Notes: generated by a model not told the origin, from the sequence alone. A stretch of 64,000 nucleotides of DNA from Chryseobacterium foetidum (GCF_025457425.1 NZ_JAMXIA010000001.1:1736001-1800000); one strand, 5' to 3'. Positions 13,838 to 22,695 are shown, numbered from the stretch's first letter. Numbers and translations: made by a program.

Positions 13838-15079
13838 ATGAAAGAATTTGTAGATGTCCTTGTGATTGGCGCCGGACCTTCCGGTTGTGTCTCTTCCGCA
13901 TATCTTCATAACAACGGCGTAAAGGTGAAAGTGGTGGAAAAAACCATGTTCCCAAGATTAGTTGTTGGTGAAAGCCTGATTCCGCGGGTGATGGATCATT
14001 TTGAAGAAGCCGGATTATTTCCGGCATTAGATAAAATGGGCTTCGAAAAGAAACTTGGTGCACGTTTTATGCGGGGTGATGAAGTCTGCATTTTCGATTT
14101 CAGCAATAAATTCGGCGAAGGCTGGGACTGGACGTGGCAGGTTCCAAGAGCTGATTTCGACAATACTTTGGCTCAGGAAGTGATTAACAAAGGAGTTGAT
14201 CTTGAATTTGAAACTGAAGTAATCGGCATTGAATTTAACGGAACAGATTCTATAACAACTGTAAAAAGCAAAGACGGAAAAACCAAGGAAATCCATGCAA
14301 AATTTGTGATTGATTCCAGCGGTTACGGAAGAGTTTTACCGAGACTTTTAGATTTAGAAAAGCCTTCAAAACTTTCTCCGCATTCGGCAATTTTTGCTCA
14401 CGTGGAAGACATTAACAGAGAAGAAGGTGAAGAAGGAACTTTAATTTCTTTTGATATTATTGAAACGGAAGTTTGGCTTTGGGTAATCCCATTTTCGAAT
14501 GGAAACACAAGTGTCGGAATTGTTGGTCCGACTGAATATATTGAAAAACTATCTGAAAAAGGCGATACTGCTGAAGCTTTGAGAAAAGCAATTTCACTTT
14601 CCGATTATTATGTAAAACGTTTCGGAGATGTAGATTTTCTTTTTGAACCAAAACATCTGAAAGATTATTCCTGTTCCGTTAAAAAATTATTCGGAGACGG
14701 ATTTGCTTTAACAGGGAACGCTTCAGAATTTCTTGATCCTGTTTTTTCTTCAGGAATGGCATTTGCAACAGAAGGAGGGATGACTGCCGCAAAACTGGCA
14801 ATAAGACAGTTAAACGGTGAAAAAGTCGATTGGCAGACAGAATTTGCAGATTATATTTTATATGGCGTTAACGTTTTTACAACATACGTAAAAGAATGGT
14901 ACACGGGAAATCTTCAGGAATTATTTTTCCATCAGCCGGAAAATCCTGATGTGAAAAGAAAAATCTGTGCAGTTTTGGCCGGATATGTTTGGAACAAAAA
15001 AAATACATTTGTAAGAATTCACGACACGGCAATTGTTAATTTAGCCAATTTCATTAAAACAGAAAAAATGCAATCATAA
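13838..15079 (+). CDS. FAD-dependent oxidoreductase of the tryptophan-halogenase-like family
   Basis: 413 residues. GAGPSG at 11-16 binds FAD. WLWVIP at 213-218 matches the WxWxIP signature of flavin-dependent halogenases, and a second version, WTWQVP, is at 98-103. GFEKKLGARF at 68-77 puts lysines (71, 72) where the family's catalytic lysine usually is. Family enzymes chlorinate phenol, pyrrole or indole rings with FADH2 and chloride; non-halogenating relatives also exist. Beside the tyrosine ammonia-lyase, a likely role is ring modification of the aryl head, perhaps chlorination; some flexirubins are chlorinated. The length is shorter than free tryptophan halogenases (about 520) and closer to carrier-bound or phenolic types. 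Confidence 0.82.
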   Translation: MKEFVDVLVIGAGPSGCVSSAYLHNNGVKVKVVEKTMFPRLVVGESLIPRVMDHFEEAGLFPALDKMGFEKKLGARFMRGDEVCIFDFSNKFGEGWDWTWQVPRADFDNTLAQEVINKGVDLEFETEVIGIEFNGTDSITTVKSKDGKTKEIHAKFVIDSSGYGRVLPRLLDLEKPSKLSPHSAIFAHVEDINREEGEEGTLISFDIIETEVWLWVIPFSNGNTSVGIVGPTEYIEKLSEKGDTAEALRKAISLSDYYVKRFGDVDFLFEPKHLKDYSCSVKKLFGDGFALTGNASEFLDPVFSSGMAFATEGGMTAAKLAIRQLNGEKVDWQTEFADYILYGVNVFTTYVKEWYTGNLQELFFHQPENPDVKRKICAVLAGYVWNKKNTFVRIHDTAIVNLANFIKTEKMQS

Positions 15080-15109
15080 AAAACGGTCTGAGAATTTCAG
15101 ACCGTTTTT
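15078..15109. terminator. bidirectional intrinsic terminator
   Basis: Perfect stem AAAAACGGTCTGA / TCAGACCGTTTTT with a 5-base loop, A-run on the left and T-run on the right. It serves the convergent halogenase-like gene and the secreted-protein gene at 15113. Confidence 0.88.
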
Positions 15110-15112
15110 GTT

Positions 15113-15709
15113 CTATTTTAAGGCTTTTTTCAGTTCTTTTCCGAATTCTTTTCCTGTTTTTTCGTAGGCTGCAGAGATTCTTCCGTATTCCATTCCGTAA
15201 TCGACTTTACTTCCCGTACCTTCAATTTTATCGCCTTTTATTGTTGCTAAAATGTTTGAGGGATTTGCTGTTTCAACAATCGTAATATCAGCAGATAATT
15301 TTGCGGGCTGCGTGATAAAACCCGTCCATCCTGCGTACGTCCATTTTGGATGAATGATTAAAGTGTATTTCGTCTCAACATTCTGACTGAATTTTATTTT
15401 CTTTGATTTGTTGAGACCCTCGATGAATTTTTCTGTCCAAACAGTTTCCACGTGCTGTTCCCAAAAATCAATCCAGGTTTTCCATGCTGCTTCGCCTTTT
15501 TTAGCTACAGTTTCTTTATGTCTTCTGTCTAAATATTCAGTTTCCGTGAAATTTTCAGCCTGGAAAAGCGGACTTCCGTAATTCCGTTCAACATTCACTT
15601 CGGTCTGACCTTTCAGAAAACTCAGGTTTCCCAATTCGACAGATAATTTGTCTTGAGCGAAAATTGTCGTGATCATTGCAACGAACAAAAAGAGAAATAT
15701 TTTTTTCAT
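15113..15709 (-). CDS. secreted protein of unknown function
   Basis: 198 residues with a signal peptide (MKKIFLFLFVAMITTIFAQ). The mature protein has a central charged region (TEYLDRRHKETVAKKGEAAW) and a beta-rich C-terminal half with YTLIIHPKWTYAGWTG and LSADITIVETANPSNILATI. I do not recognise a named domain; the second half resembles lipoproteins of the DUF4410/GNA1162 kind that bind in the periplasm, which is only an impression. It converges on the halogenase-like gene and probably forms its own unit. Confidence 0.72.
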   Translation of the reverse strand: MKKIFLFLFVAMITTIFAQDKLSVELGNLSFLKGQTEVNVERNYGSPLFQAENFTETEYLDRRHKETVAKKGEAAWKTWIDFWEQHVETVWTEKFIEGLNKSKKIKFSQNVETKYTLIIHPKWTYAGWTGFITQPAKLSADITIVETANPSNILATIKGDKIEGTGSKVDYGMEYGRISAAYEKTGKEFGKELKKALK

Positions 15710-15804
15710 AGTATAAAATTTAGATCGTAAAAAATAATATCACCAAAGAAAATTAACTTTAACTGAACGATAATATTTCTAACTTATTTGAATAACATTT
15801 AAAT

Positions 15805-17118
15805 TTATCTTAAATCTAAAAAATTAATCGGCTTTCTGCTGTTCGGATTAAATACCGTTTTCGACAAAACATCAAAATCTACCATTTCAATTTTCGGACT
15901 TACCCTTAATTTTGCTCTGAAATGGTCACGTACTTCGCCTTCAAAACTTTCGTCATCCCGTTCTGTGCTGAGTTTAATGATAATTTCATCCAAACCAATC
16001 TCATTCGACTGAATCACAATCTGGTAACATAAAATTCCGTCAAAATCATTCAGAATATCGTTCATTGCCGGGGGATACAATGTCGTTCCTTTATATTTTA
16101 TCATTTGCTGTTTTCTGCCCACAACCGGGCCTAATCTCATCGTATTTCTTCCGCATTTACAAGGTTCATAATGAGCTTTAACTAAATCTCCCGTTTTGAA
16201 TCTTAACAATGGTAAAGCTTCAACTCCCAACGTCGTAATCGTCAGTTCGCCGCTTTCTCCATCTTTCACAGGATTTTCTTCATCATCGAGAATTTCGGTA
16301 ATAATTAATTCCGGATGCTGATGTCCGCCAATCTGAAATTCACATTCAGTGAACGCCGTGCTCATTTCCGTAGACGCATAAGTTGAATACAGTTGAATAT
16401 CCCATTTTTCTTTAATTTTCTGCGAAAGAATATTGTCGGAAAAATCCTGATTTTTGATACTTTCACCAATGCAAACCGCTCCGTAAACGCTTGAATTTTT
16501 ATAATCAATCCCGTTTTTCTCAGCGTAATCGATCATTTTTAAAAGAAAAGATGGAACTGTAATTAAATATTTCGGTTTATATCTGAAAATAGAATCCCAT
16601 TGAAGTTCCGGAATCCCCGGTCCCATTCTGATGACACTTGCTCCCATTTTTCTCAAACCTAAAAGATAAGCAAGTCCTGCAATAAATCTTTTGTCAATGG
16701 TTGTAATCATCTGTACGACGTCGCCCTTCTGAATTCCTGCGCAGGCGAGCGAGATTGCTTCGTTGTAAGCAATTCGTTCCATATCATTTTCAGACAGACC
16801 GAAAGTCACAGGATCGCCCAATGTACCGGAAGTTGTGCTGTAATCAACGATTTGAGATTGTTGAACACAGAAAAATTCATCATTATTCTGCTGGATATCA
16901 TTCTTCGAAGTCGTTGGAATTTTTTTCAAATCTTCCAAAGTCTGGATATCAGAAACGTGAATATTATTTTCTTTAAATAATTTCTGATAAAAAGGTGAAT
17001 TTGCTTCCAGATATTTCAAAAGATCCCGAAGTTTTTCTTCCTGAAACTTTTTGATGTCCTGAATGTCTGATTTCTCGATGAGCGGGAAGAGTTCCAATAG
17101 TTTAAATTTAGATGACAA
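15805..17118 (-). CDS. PaaK-like adenylate-forming ligase (4-coumarate activation proposed)
   Basis: 437 residues, the usual size of phenylacetate-CoA ligases. YSTTSGTLGDPVTFG is the AMP/phosphate-binding loop, YSTYASTEMSTAFTEC the A5-type motif, LLRFKTGDLV the adenylate-binding Asp region, and the C-terminal NSRKPINFLDLR carries the terminal catalytic Arg-Lys segment. PaaK-type enzymes form an aryl-acyl adenylate and pass it to CoA or, in aryl-polyene pathways, to an ACP. Next to the ammonia-lyase locus the substrate is probably 4-coumarate. FEPCKCGRNTMR carries a Cys pair seen in many PaaK homologues. It is the last pigment-related gene of the window on this side. Confidence 0.86.
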   Translation of the reverse strand: MSSKFKLLELFPLIEKSDIQDIKKFQEEKLRDLLKYLEANSPFYQKLFKENNIHVSDIQTLEDLKKIPTTSKNDIQQNNDEFFCVQQSQIVDYSTTSGTLGDPVTFGLSENDMERIAYNEAISLACAGIQKGDVVQMITTIDKRFIAGLAYLLGLRKMGASVIRMGPGIPELQWDSIFRYKPKYLITVPSFLLKMIDYAEKNGIDYKNSSVYGAVCIGESIKNQDFSDNILSQKIKEKWDIQLYSTYASTEMSTAFTECEFQIGGHQHPELIITEILDDEENPVKDGESGELTITTLGVEALPLLRFKTGDLVKAHYEPCKCGRNTMRLGPVVGRKQQMIKYKGTTLYPPAMNDILNDFDGILCYQIVIQSNEIGLDEIIIKLSTERDDESFEGEVRDHFRAKLRVSPKIEMVDFDVLSKTVFNPNSRKPINFLDLR

Positions 17119-17159
17119 ATTTATTTAAATTAAAATTAAAAGTTGGATGGAAAGTTTTG

Positions 17160-17189
17160 TTCCCACAGATCGCACAGATTTTCACAGAT
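17160..17189 (+). repeat. dispersed repeat D, copy 2 (triple CACAGAT)
   Basis: Same 30-bp unit as 8585-8614 with one substitution, in the same orientation, again in a spacer upstream of a gene start. Confidence 0.78.
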
Positions 17190-17451
17190 AATTGTTTTAA
17201 ACTAATTTGAAATCTGCTTAATTTGTAAAATCCGCGAGAGAAATAAGTTTTGGCTAAAGCCAATTTCATTTGGTAATTGTGAAAGTAGGTTAAAGTCCGC
17301 TCCTATTGATATAATAGAAAAGTTGATATAGTAAACTGTGAAAATTCACATTTGACCATTCACAATTCACAGCTTAAACCTTCTTTATTTTCCAAACTTT
17401 TCAATAAACCCAATCAAAATAAAACATATATTATAAACCAACAAAAATCAC

Positions 17452-17459
17452 TAATTTTG
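17452..17459 (+). promoter_or_regulatory. -7 box for ileS
   Basis: TAATTTTG fits the TAnnTTTG consensus and stands 35 bp before the ileS start. No clear TTG is found at the -33 distance, so the call rests on one element. Confidence 0.45.
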
Positions 17460-17494
17460 CCAACTTGATTAATCAACGAAATTGAGAAATTACA

Positions 17495-20400
17495 ATGAGC
17501 CAGTTTAAAGAATATAAAAACCTCAACCTGATAGACGTAGCCGAGAATGTTGCGGAATTTTGGAAAGCCAATAAAACCTTTGAAAAAAGCGTTGAAACCC
17601 GTGAAGGAAATCCTGAGTTTGTGTTTTATGAAGGTCCGCCTTCCGCAAATGGGATGCCTGGAATTCACCACGTTATGGCAAGAGCGTTGAAAGATATTTT
17701 CTGTCGTTACCAAACTCAAAACGGAAAACAGGTTTTTCGTAAAGCGGGCTGGGATACGCACGGACTTCCTGTGGAATTAGGAGTTGAAAAAGAACTCGGA
17801 ATCACGAAAGAAGATATTGGCAAAAAAATTTCGATTGAAGATTACAACAAAGCCTGTCGTGAAGCGGTAATGCGCTACACGGATGTCTGGAATCAACTGA
17901 CCGAAAAAATCGGGTATTGGGTTGATCTTGAAGATCCGTACATCACGTACAAATCAAAATACATGGAAACCGTTTGGTGGTTGTTGAAGCAGTTGTACAG
18001 CAAAGATTTGTTGTATAAAGGCTACACGATCCAGCCTTACTCTCCGAAAGCGGGAACCGGACTTTCTTCACACGAAGTTAATCAGCCGGGAGCCTACCGT
18101 GATGTGACCGATACAACGATTGTTGCACAGTTCAAAACACTTCCTGAAACATTGCCTTCGTTTTTACAGGGATTTGGAGATGTACATTTCTTAGCATGGA
18201 CGACCACTCCATGGACATTGCCTTCAAATACTGCCTTGACTGTTGGGCCGAAAATCGATTATGTTTTAGTAAAAACATTTAACCAATATACTTTTGAGCC
18301 GATCAATATTGTTTTGGCTAAAGCTTTAACCGGAAAACAGTTCGGTAAAAAATTCGTTGAGGGAACTGACGAAGATTTTGCCAATTACACTTCATCAAGC
18401 AAAACCATCCCTTTCCAAATTCTTGGAGAGTTCAAAGGTTCTGATTTGGTTGGAATTAAATATGAGCAGTTATTGCCATACACTCTACCTTACCAAAATC
18501 CGGAAAATGCGTTCAGAGTAATTTCAGGAGACTTCGTGACGACTGAAGACGGTACAGGAATCGTTCACACGGCGCCAACTTTCGGTGCTGACGATGCTAA
18601 GGTTGCTAAAGAAGCAACTCCTGAGGTTCCGCCGATGTTGGTTTTAAATGAATTTGGAAATCCGGTTCCGTTGGTAGATTTGCAGGGGAAATTCACTTCT
18701 CATATGGGAGATTTTTCCGGTAAATATGTGAAAAATGAATATTATGACGCAGGAACAGCACCGGAAAAATCTGTTGATGTAGAAATCGCTATCCGTTTAA
18801 AAGAGGAAAATAAAGCTTTTAAAGTTGAAAAATACGTTCACAGTTACCCACACAGCTGGAGAACTGAAGAACCGCTTTTATATTATCCGCTGGATTCATG
18901 GTTTGTGAAAATGACCGCAGTAAAAGACCGTTTGGTAGATTTAAACAAAGAAATCAACTGGAAACCAAAATCAACCGGCGAAGGACGTTTCGGCAACTGG
19001 CTTGAAAATGTCAACGACTGGAATTTATCGCGTTCAAGATACTGGGGAATTCCGTTGCCAATCTGGAGAACAGATCCTTCGACAGGTTCAGCTCAGGAAG
19101 AAATCATCATTGGTTCTGTTGAAGAATTATACAATGAGGTCGAAAAATCTATCGCAGCCGGATTGATGACAGAAAATCCGTTTAAAGGATTTGAAATCGG
19201 AAATATGTCTGAAGAAAACTATTCTTTGGTTGATCTTCACAAAAATATCGTTGACAAGATTGTCTTGGTTTCAGAATCTGGAAAAGCGATGCACCGTGAG
19301 AGCGACCTGATCGACGTTTGGTTTGACTCAGGTTCTATGCCTTACGCTCAGCTACATTATCCGTTTGAAAACAAAGAATTAATCGATAATAATAAAGCAT
19401 TCCCTGCAGATTTTATCGCAGAAGGAGTTGACCAGACCCGTGGATGGTTCTACACACTTCACGCAATCGGAACAGCAGTTTTTGATTCAGTTGCTTATAA
19501 AAATGTGATGAGTAATGGACTTGTTTTGGATAAAAACGGTCTGAAAATGTCAAAATCTAAAGGAAATGCGGTTGACCCGTTTGAAACTTTAGCGGTTTAC
19601 GGACCGGATGCTACACGCTGGTACATGGTTTCGAATGCAAACCCTTGGGAAAACCTGAAATTTGACATTGAAGGAATTGACGAAGTAAGAAGAAAATTCT
19701 TCGGAACTTTATACAACACGTATTCATTCTTTACTTTATATGCAAATGTTGATGGATTTAAATATTCTGAAAAAGATATTGAAAACCGTCCTGAAATTGA
19801 CAGATGGATTTTATCTGAATTGAACCTTTTAATTAAAGAAGTAAAAGCTTTCTACGAAGATTACGAACCGACAAGAGTGGCAAGATCGATCAGTAATTTC
19901 GTGAATGACAATTTGAGTAACTGGTACGTAAGGCTTTGTAGAAGACGTTTCTGGAAAGGAGATTATTCTGATGACAAAATCTCTGCTTACCAGACTTTGT
20001 ACACTTGCCTTGAAACTGTTGCCAAATTATCTGCGCCAATTGCTCCGTTCTTCATGGATCAGTTATATCAGGATCTGAATGCAGCCACTGGAAAAGAAAC
20101 ATTTGAATCTGTTCACCTGAGTGATTTCCCTGTTGCCGATGAAAGTTTAATTGATCAGGATTTGGTTGAGAAGACGCATTTAGCTCAGAATATTACGAGT
20201 ATGGTTTTCTCATTGAGAAAGAAAGAGAACGTAAAAGTGCGTCAGCCATTACAGAAAGTTTTGATTCCTGTTTTGGATAAGAAAACGGAAGAGCAAATCT
20301 TAGCGGTTTCAGAATTAATTAAACAGGAAGTTAATGTTAAAGAATTGCAGTTAATCAACGCTGAAGAAGCTTCACATTTAATTATAAAACAAATCAAGCC

Positions 20401-20893
20401 GAACTTTAAAACTTTGGGTTCAAGACTTGGAAAAGACATGAAAGTTGTTGGTAATGAGATTTCTAATTTCACACCGGAGCAAATCTCATCTTTAGAAAAG
20501 GAAGGAAAAGCAAACGTTCAGGGATATGAAATTACAACAGCGGATGTGGAAATTTCAACGAAAGATATTCCGGGATGGACGGTAACTTCTGATGGGAAAA
20601 CAACTGTGGCATTAGATTTGACATTGACAGAAGAATTAAAATCAGAAGGTGTTGCGAGGGAGCTTATCAACAGGATCCAGAACATCAGAAAAGAAAAAGA
20701 TTTTGAGTTAACAGACAGAATCAGAATTTCTGTAGAAGAAAGTTCGATATTTATCAATGACATACGCAAAAATGAAGCTTATATTTCAGACGAAGTATTG
20801 TCGGATAAACTAGAAGTTGTATCTTCACTGTTAAATTTTAACGAAATCGAAATAGATGACGTTAAATTTAAGATAAATGTTGAAAAAATTTAA
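17495..20893 (+). CDS. ileS: isoleucyl-tRNA synthetase
   Basis: 1132 residues. It charges tRNA-Ile with isoleucine. The class I signatures are PGIHH (residues 55-59, HIGH-type) and KMSKS (about 684-688), with the CP1 editing domain between (FLAWTTTPWTLPSNTALTVGP, TAPTFGADD). The long form and the SANGMPGIHHVMARALKD sequence identify the eukaryote-like IleRS type found in Bacteroidota, which often lowers mupirocin sensitivity; I have not tested that here. The C-terminal anticodon-binding and tail domains are complete. The downstream neighbour is a DksA-like gene at 59 bp, probably in the same transcript. Confidence 0.98.
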   Translation: MSQFKEYKNLNLIDVAENVAEFWKANKTFEKSVETREGNPEFVFYEGPPSANGMPGIHHVMARALKDIFCRYQTQNGKQVFRKAGWDTHGLPVELGVEKELGITKEDIGKKISIEDYNKACREAVMRYTDVWNQLTEKIGYWVDLEDPYITYKSKYMETVWWLLKQLYSKDLLYKGYTIQPYSPKAGTGLSSHEVNQPGAYRDVTDTTIVAQFKTLPETLPSFLQGFGDVHFLAWTTTPWTLPSNTALTVGPKIDYVLVKTFNQYTFEPINIVLAKALTGKQFGKKFVEGTDEDFANYTSSSKTIPFQILGEFKGSDLVGIKYEQLLPYTLPYQNPENAFRVISGDFVTTEDGTGIVHTAPTFGADDAKVAKEATPEVPPMLVLNEFGNPVPLVDLQGKFTSHMGDFSGKYVKNEYYDAGTAPEKSVDVEIAIRLKEENKAFKVEKYVHSYPHSWRTEEPLLYYPLDSWFVKMTAVKDRLVDLNKEINWKPKSTGEGRFGNWLENVNDWNLSRSRYWGIPLPIWRTDPSTGSAQEEIIIGSVEELYNEVEKSIAAGLMTENPFKGFEIGNMSEENYSLVDLHKNIVDKIVLVSESGKAMHRESDLIDVWFDSGSMPYAQLHYPFENKELIDNNKAFPADFIAEGVDQTRGWFYTLHAIGTAVFDSVAYKNVMSNGLVLDKNGLKMSKSKGNAVDPFETLAVYGPDATRWYMVSNANPWENLKFDIEGIDEVRRKFFGTLYNTYSFFTLYANVDGFKYSEKDIENRPEIDRWILSELNLLIKEVKAFYEDYEPTRVARSISNFVNDNLSNWYVRLCRRRFWKGDYSDDKISAYQTLYTCLETVAKLSAPIAPFFMDQLYQDLNAATGKETFESVHLSDFPVADESLIDQDLVEKTHLAQNITSMVFSLRKKENVKVRQPLQKVLIPVLDKKTEEQILAVSELIKQEVNVKELQLINAEEASHLIIKQIKPNFKTLGSRLGKDMKVVGNEISNFTPEQISSLEKEGKANVQGYEITTADVEISTKDIPGWTVTSDGKTTVALDLTLTEELKSEGVARELINRIQNIRKEKDFELTDRIRISVEESSIFINDIRKNEAYISDEVLSDKLEVVSSLLNFNEIEIDDVKFKINVEKI

Positions 20894-20952
20894 CGTTTAG
20901 TTATTGTTTTTCAAATTCCATTTCATAATTTTATTAAAAAAGAAAAAGAACC

Positions 20953-21333
20953 ATGTCAGACGAAAGAGTACGTTACAGCGATGCTGATTTACAGGAATTT
21001 AAGGCAATTATCAAAGATAAAATAGAGAAAGCTGAGAATGATTTAAAACTGATTAGAGAAAGTTTCATCAACGACCAGAATAATGGAACTGATGATACAT
21101 CTCCTACTTTTAAAGCATTTGAAGAAGGAGCAGAAACTTTGAGCAAAGAGCAAAACTCAATTTTAGCAGGAAGACAGGAGAAATTTGTCCGTGACCTGAA
21201 AAATGCCTTGATAAGAATTGAAAACAAAACTTACGGTGTTTGCAGAGTGACAGGAAAATTGATTCCTAAGCCAAGACTTTTGGCAGTTCCTCACGCTACA
21301 CTGAGCATTGAAGCTAAAAATATGCAGAAATAA
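20953..21333 (+). CDS. TraR/DksA-family protein lacking the zinc cysteines
   Basis: 126 residues. A helical coiled-coil half (about 10-92) with the acidic NDQNNGTDDTSPTF region in place of the DksA tip is followed by the C-terminal globular domain YGVCRVTGKLIPKPRLLAVPHATL. Of the four zinc ligands of classical DksA only Cys97 remains; the partner and the second pair are replaced. DksA proteins bind the RNA polymerase secondary channel and modulate transcription with ppGpp. The ileS-dksA-lspA order is typical of flavobacteria. A strong hairpin follows, so it ends an ileS-dksA unit. Confidence 0.88.
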   Translation: MSDERVRYSDADLQEFKAIIKDKIEKAENDLKLIRESFINDQNNGTDDTSPTFKAFEEGAETLSKEQNSILAGRQEKFVRDLKNALIRIENKTYGVCRVTGKLIPKPRLLAVPHATLSIEAKNMQK

Positions 21334-21367
21334 TATTTTTTATCTTATTTTTGTAAATAATTAATTG

Positions 21368-21411
21368 GGTTTATATGATGTTTTTAAAACATTATGTAAA
21401 CCTATTTTTTA
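21368..21411 (+). terminator. intrinsic terminator after the dksA-like gene
   Basis: GGTTTATATGATGTTTT pairs with AAAACATTATGTAAACC over 17 positions with two G-U pairs, followed by TATTTTTTAATT. It lies 10 bp before the next start codon, so it could also affect translation of the small gene. Confidence 0.7.
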
Positions 21412-21420
21412 ATTATATCT

Positions 21421-21666
21421 ATGAGTGAATATCTGATTTTAGGAATCATCCTTGTGGCAGTTTTGTGGTATTTTAACCGAGACAGAATCAAAAACAGATT
21501 CCATCCGGATAAGCCTAAAAATCTCACAATCGATCAGCAATTCAACTCAGATAAACGGGACAGAGAAAAGGAAATCGACAGACTTCTCAGTAAAATAGGA
21601 AAGAATGGCATCAACGATTTGTCCGCCAAAGACAGAAAACGGTTAGACGAACTGTCGAAGCATTAA
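21421..21666 (+). CDS. small membrane protein with DUF6576-like domain
   Basis: 81 residues. One membrane helix at the N-terminus (YLILGIILVAVLWYF), then a basic cytosolic part ending in EIDRLLSKIGKNGINDLSAKDRKRLDELSK. That last block is like the short helical DUF6576 module found at the C-terminus of bacterial rhomboid proteases. Here it is attached to a single membrane anchor. Function unknown. It starts the small-protein group ahead of lspA. Confidence 0.75.
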   Translation: MSEYLILGIILVAVLWYFNRDRIKNRFHPDKPKNLTIDQQFNSDKRDREKEIDRLLSKIGKNGINDLSAKDRKRLDELSKH

Positions 21667-21730
21667 TATTAAAACAGAAACGTTGTAAAAGACTTTAGTT
21701 AAGACTTAAACACGACGCAAACAAAGAAAA

Positions 21731-21928
21731 ATGGAAGCATTAATTGTACACCCAAAAAACCAGATGGAGCTGAATGCACTGAAAAGTGTAATGAAAGACA
21801 TGGGAATCCGATACGAAAAATTTCACACCAGAGGTGCAAAAACTCAGAATTTTGAGCCAAGAACCCCAGCAGTAAAGAAGGAAAAGCCTGCAAGAAATTT
21901 TAAAGACAAACCAAAGACTGACCAATAA
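21731..21928 (+). CDS. small DUF2683-like protein
   Basis: 65 residues. The first half, MEALIVHPKNQMELNALKSV, resembles the DUF2683 family of small antitoxin-like or regulatory proteins in Bacteroidota; the second half is a basic, disordered tail (KKEKPARNFKDKPKTDQ). The stop codon overlaps the lspA start by one base (TAATG), so translation of lspA is probably coupled to it. No function is known to me. Confidence 0.72.
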   Translation: MEALIVHPKNQMELNALKSVMKDMGIRYEKFHTRGAKTQNFEPRTPAVKKEKPARNFKDKPKTDQ

Positions 21929-22566
21929 TGAAGAAGATAGCACTTATCACTTTTCTTATATTGTTGATTGATCAGGCATCAAAAATTTATATTAAAACTC
22001 ACTTTCCACTAAATGGTTACGAAGATGTCTTTCCAGGATTTAAATTAACCTTCGTTGAAAATCCCGGGATGGCGTATGGCTTTCATTTTGGCGGAATGCT
22101 CGGGAAATATTTTCTGGTCATCGTCCGCGTTTTTCTGATTGGCGGAATGATTTATCTGTTTAGCAAATGGCTTAAAAGAGGTGAATCAAACTATCTGATC
22201 ATCCCAATGTCAATGATTTTTGCCGGTGCCATCGGAAATTTAATTGACGGAATGTTTTACGGATTGATTTTCGACAGCGGAATGGTTTACGACGAAAACA
22301 TCAAACAATGGATTGGCTACGGCGGAGTTTCGAAACTCGTTCCTTTTGGTCAGGGTTATTCCACATTTATGAAAGGCTGCGTGGTCGACATGCTACACTT
22401 CCCGTTGGTAGATTGGAACGTTCCAGAAAGCTGGCCTTTAATCGGAGGAAGACATCTTGAATTCTTCAAATACATTTTTAATGTTGCAGATTCTGCCATT
22501 ACTGTTGGCGGTGCACTTTTGATAATTTTCAGAAAAAAAGCTTTCCCGAACGGGCTTGAGTTTTAA
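21928..22566 (+). CDS. lspA: lipoprotein signal peptidase (signal peptidase II)
   Basis: 212 residues. It cleaves the signal peptide of prolipoproteins in the inner membrane. Four membrane segments are visible. The family blocks are LIDQASKIYI, ENPGMAYG, AGAIGNLIDG (first catalytic Asp) and FNVADSAITVGG (second catalytic Asp). The insertion between them (residues about 110-150, DENIKQWIGYGGVSKLVPFG) makes it longer than the E. coli enzyme (164 residues), as in other Bacteroidota. It serves the many lipoproteins in this window. Confidence 0.97.
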   Translation: MKKIALITFLILLIDQASKIYIKTHFPLNGYEDVFPGFKLTFVENPGMAYGFHFGGMLGKYFLVIVRVFLIGGMIYLFSKWLKRGESNYLIIPMSMIFAGAIGNLIDGMFYGLIFDSGMVYDENIKQWIGYGGVSKLVPFGQGYSTFMKGCVVDMLHFPLVDWNVPESWPLIGGRHLEFFKYIFNVADSAITVGGALLIIFRKKAFPNGLEF

Positions 22567-22695
22567 GATATTTGATATGTCGATCTTTATTGTCTTTCAA
22601 AGGACATATTTGATCCAATAATTTTTTACCGGGTTTTGTGTTTCAAACTCATGGGAATTTCATACTTTTATGGAACCTTCAAAGGTTCAAACTGT

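Larger units (their letters stand above)
17119..17494. other. 376-bp spacer before ileS with repeats
   Basis: No gene. It contains repeat D (17160-17189), an element around 17250-17310 with GGCTAAAGCC and a GTCCGCTCCTATTGATA tail that I associate with dispersed flavobacterial repeats, and a stretch of CACAATTCACA-like units near 17340-17375. Confidence 0.65.
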
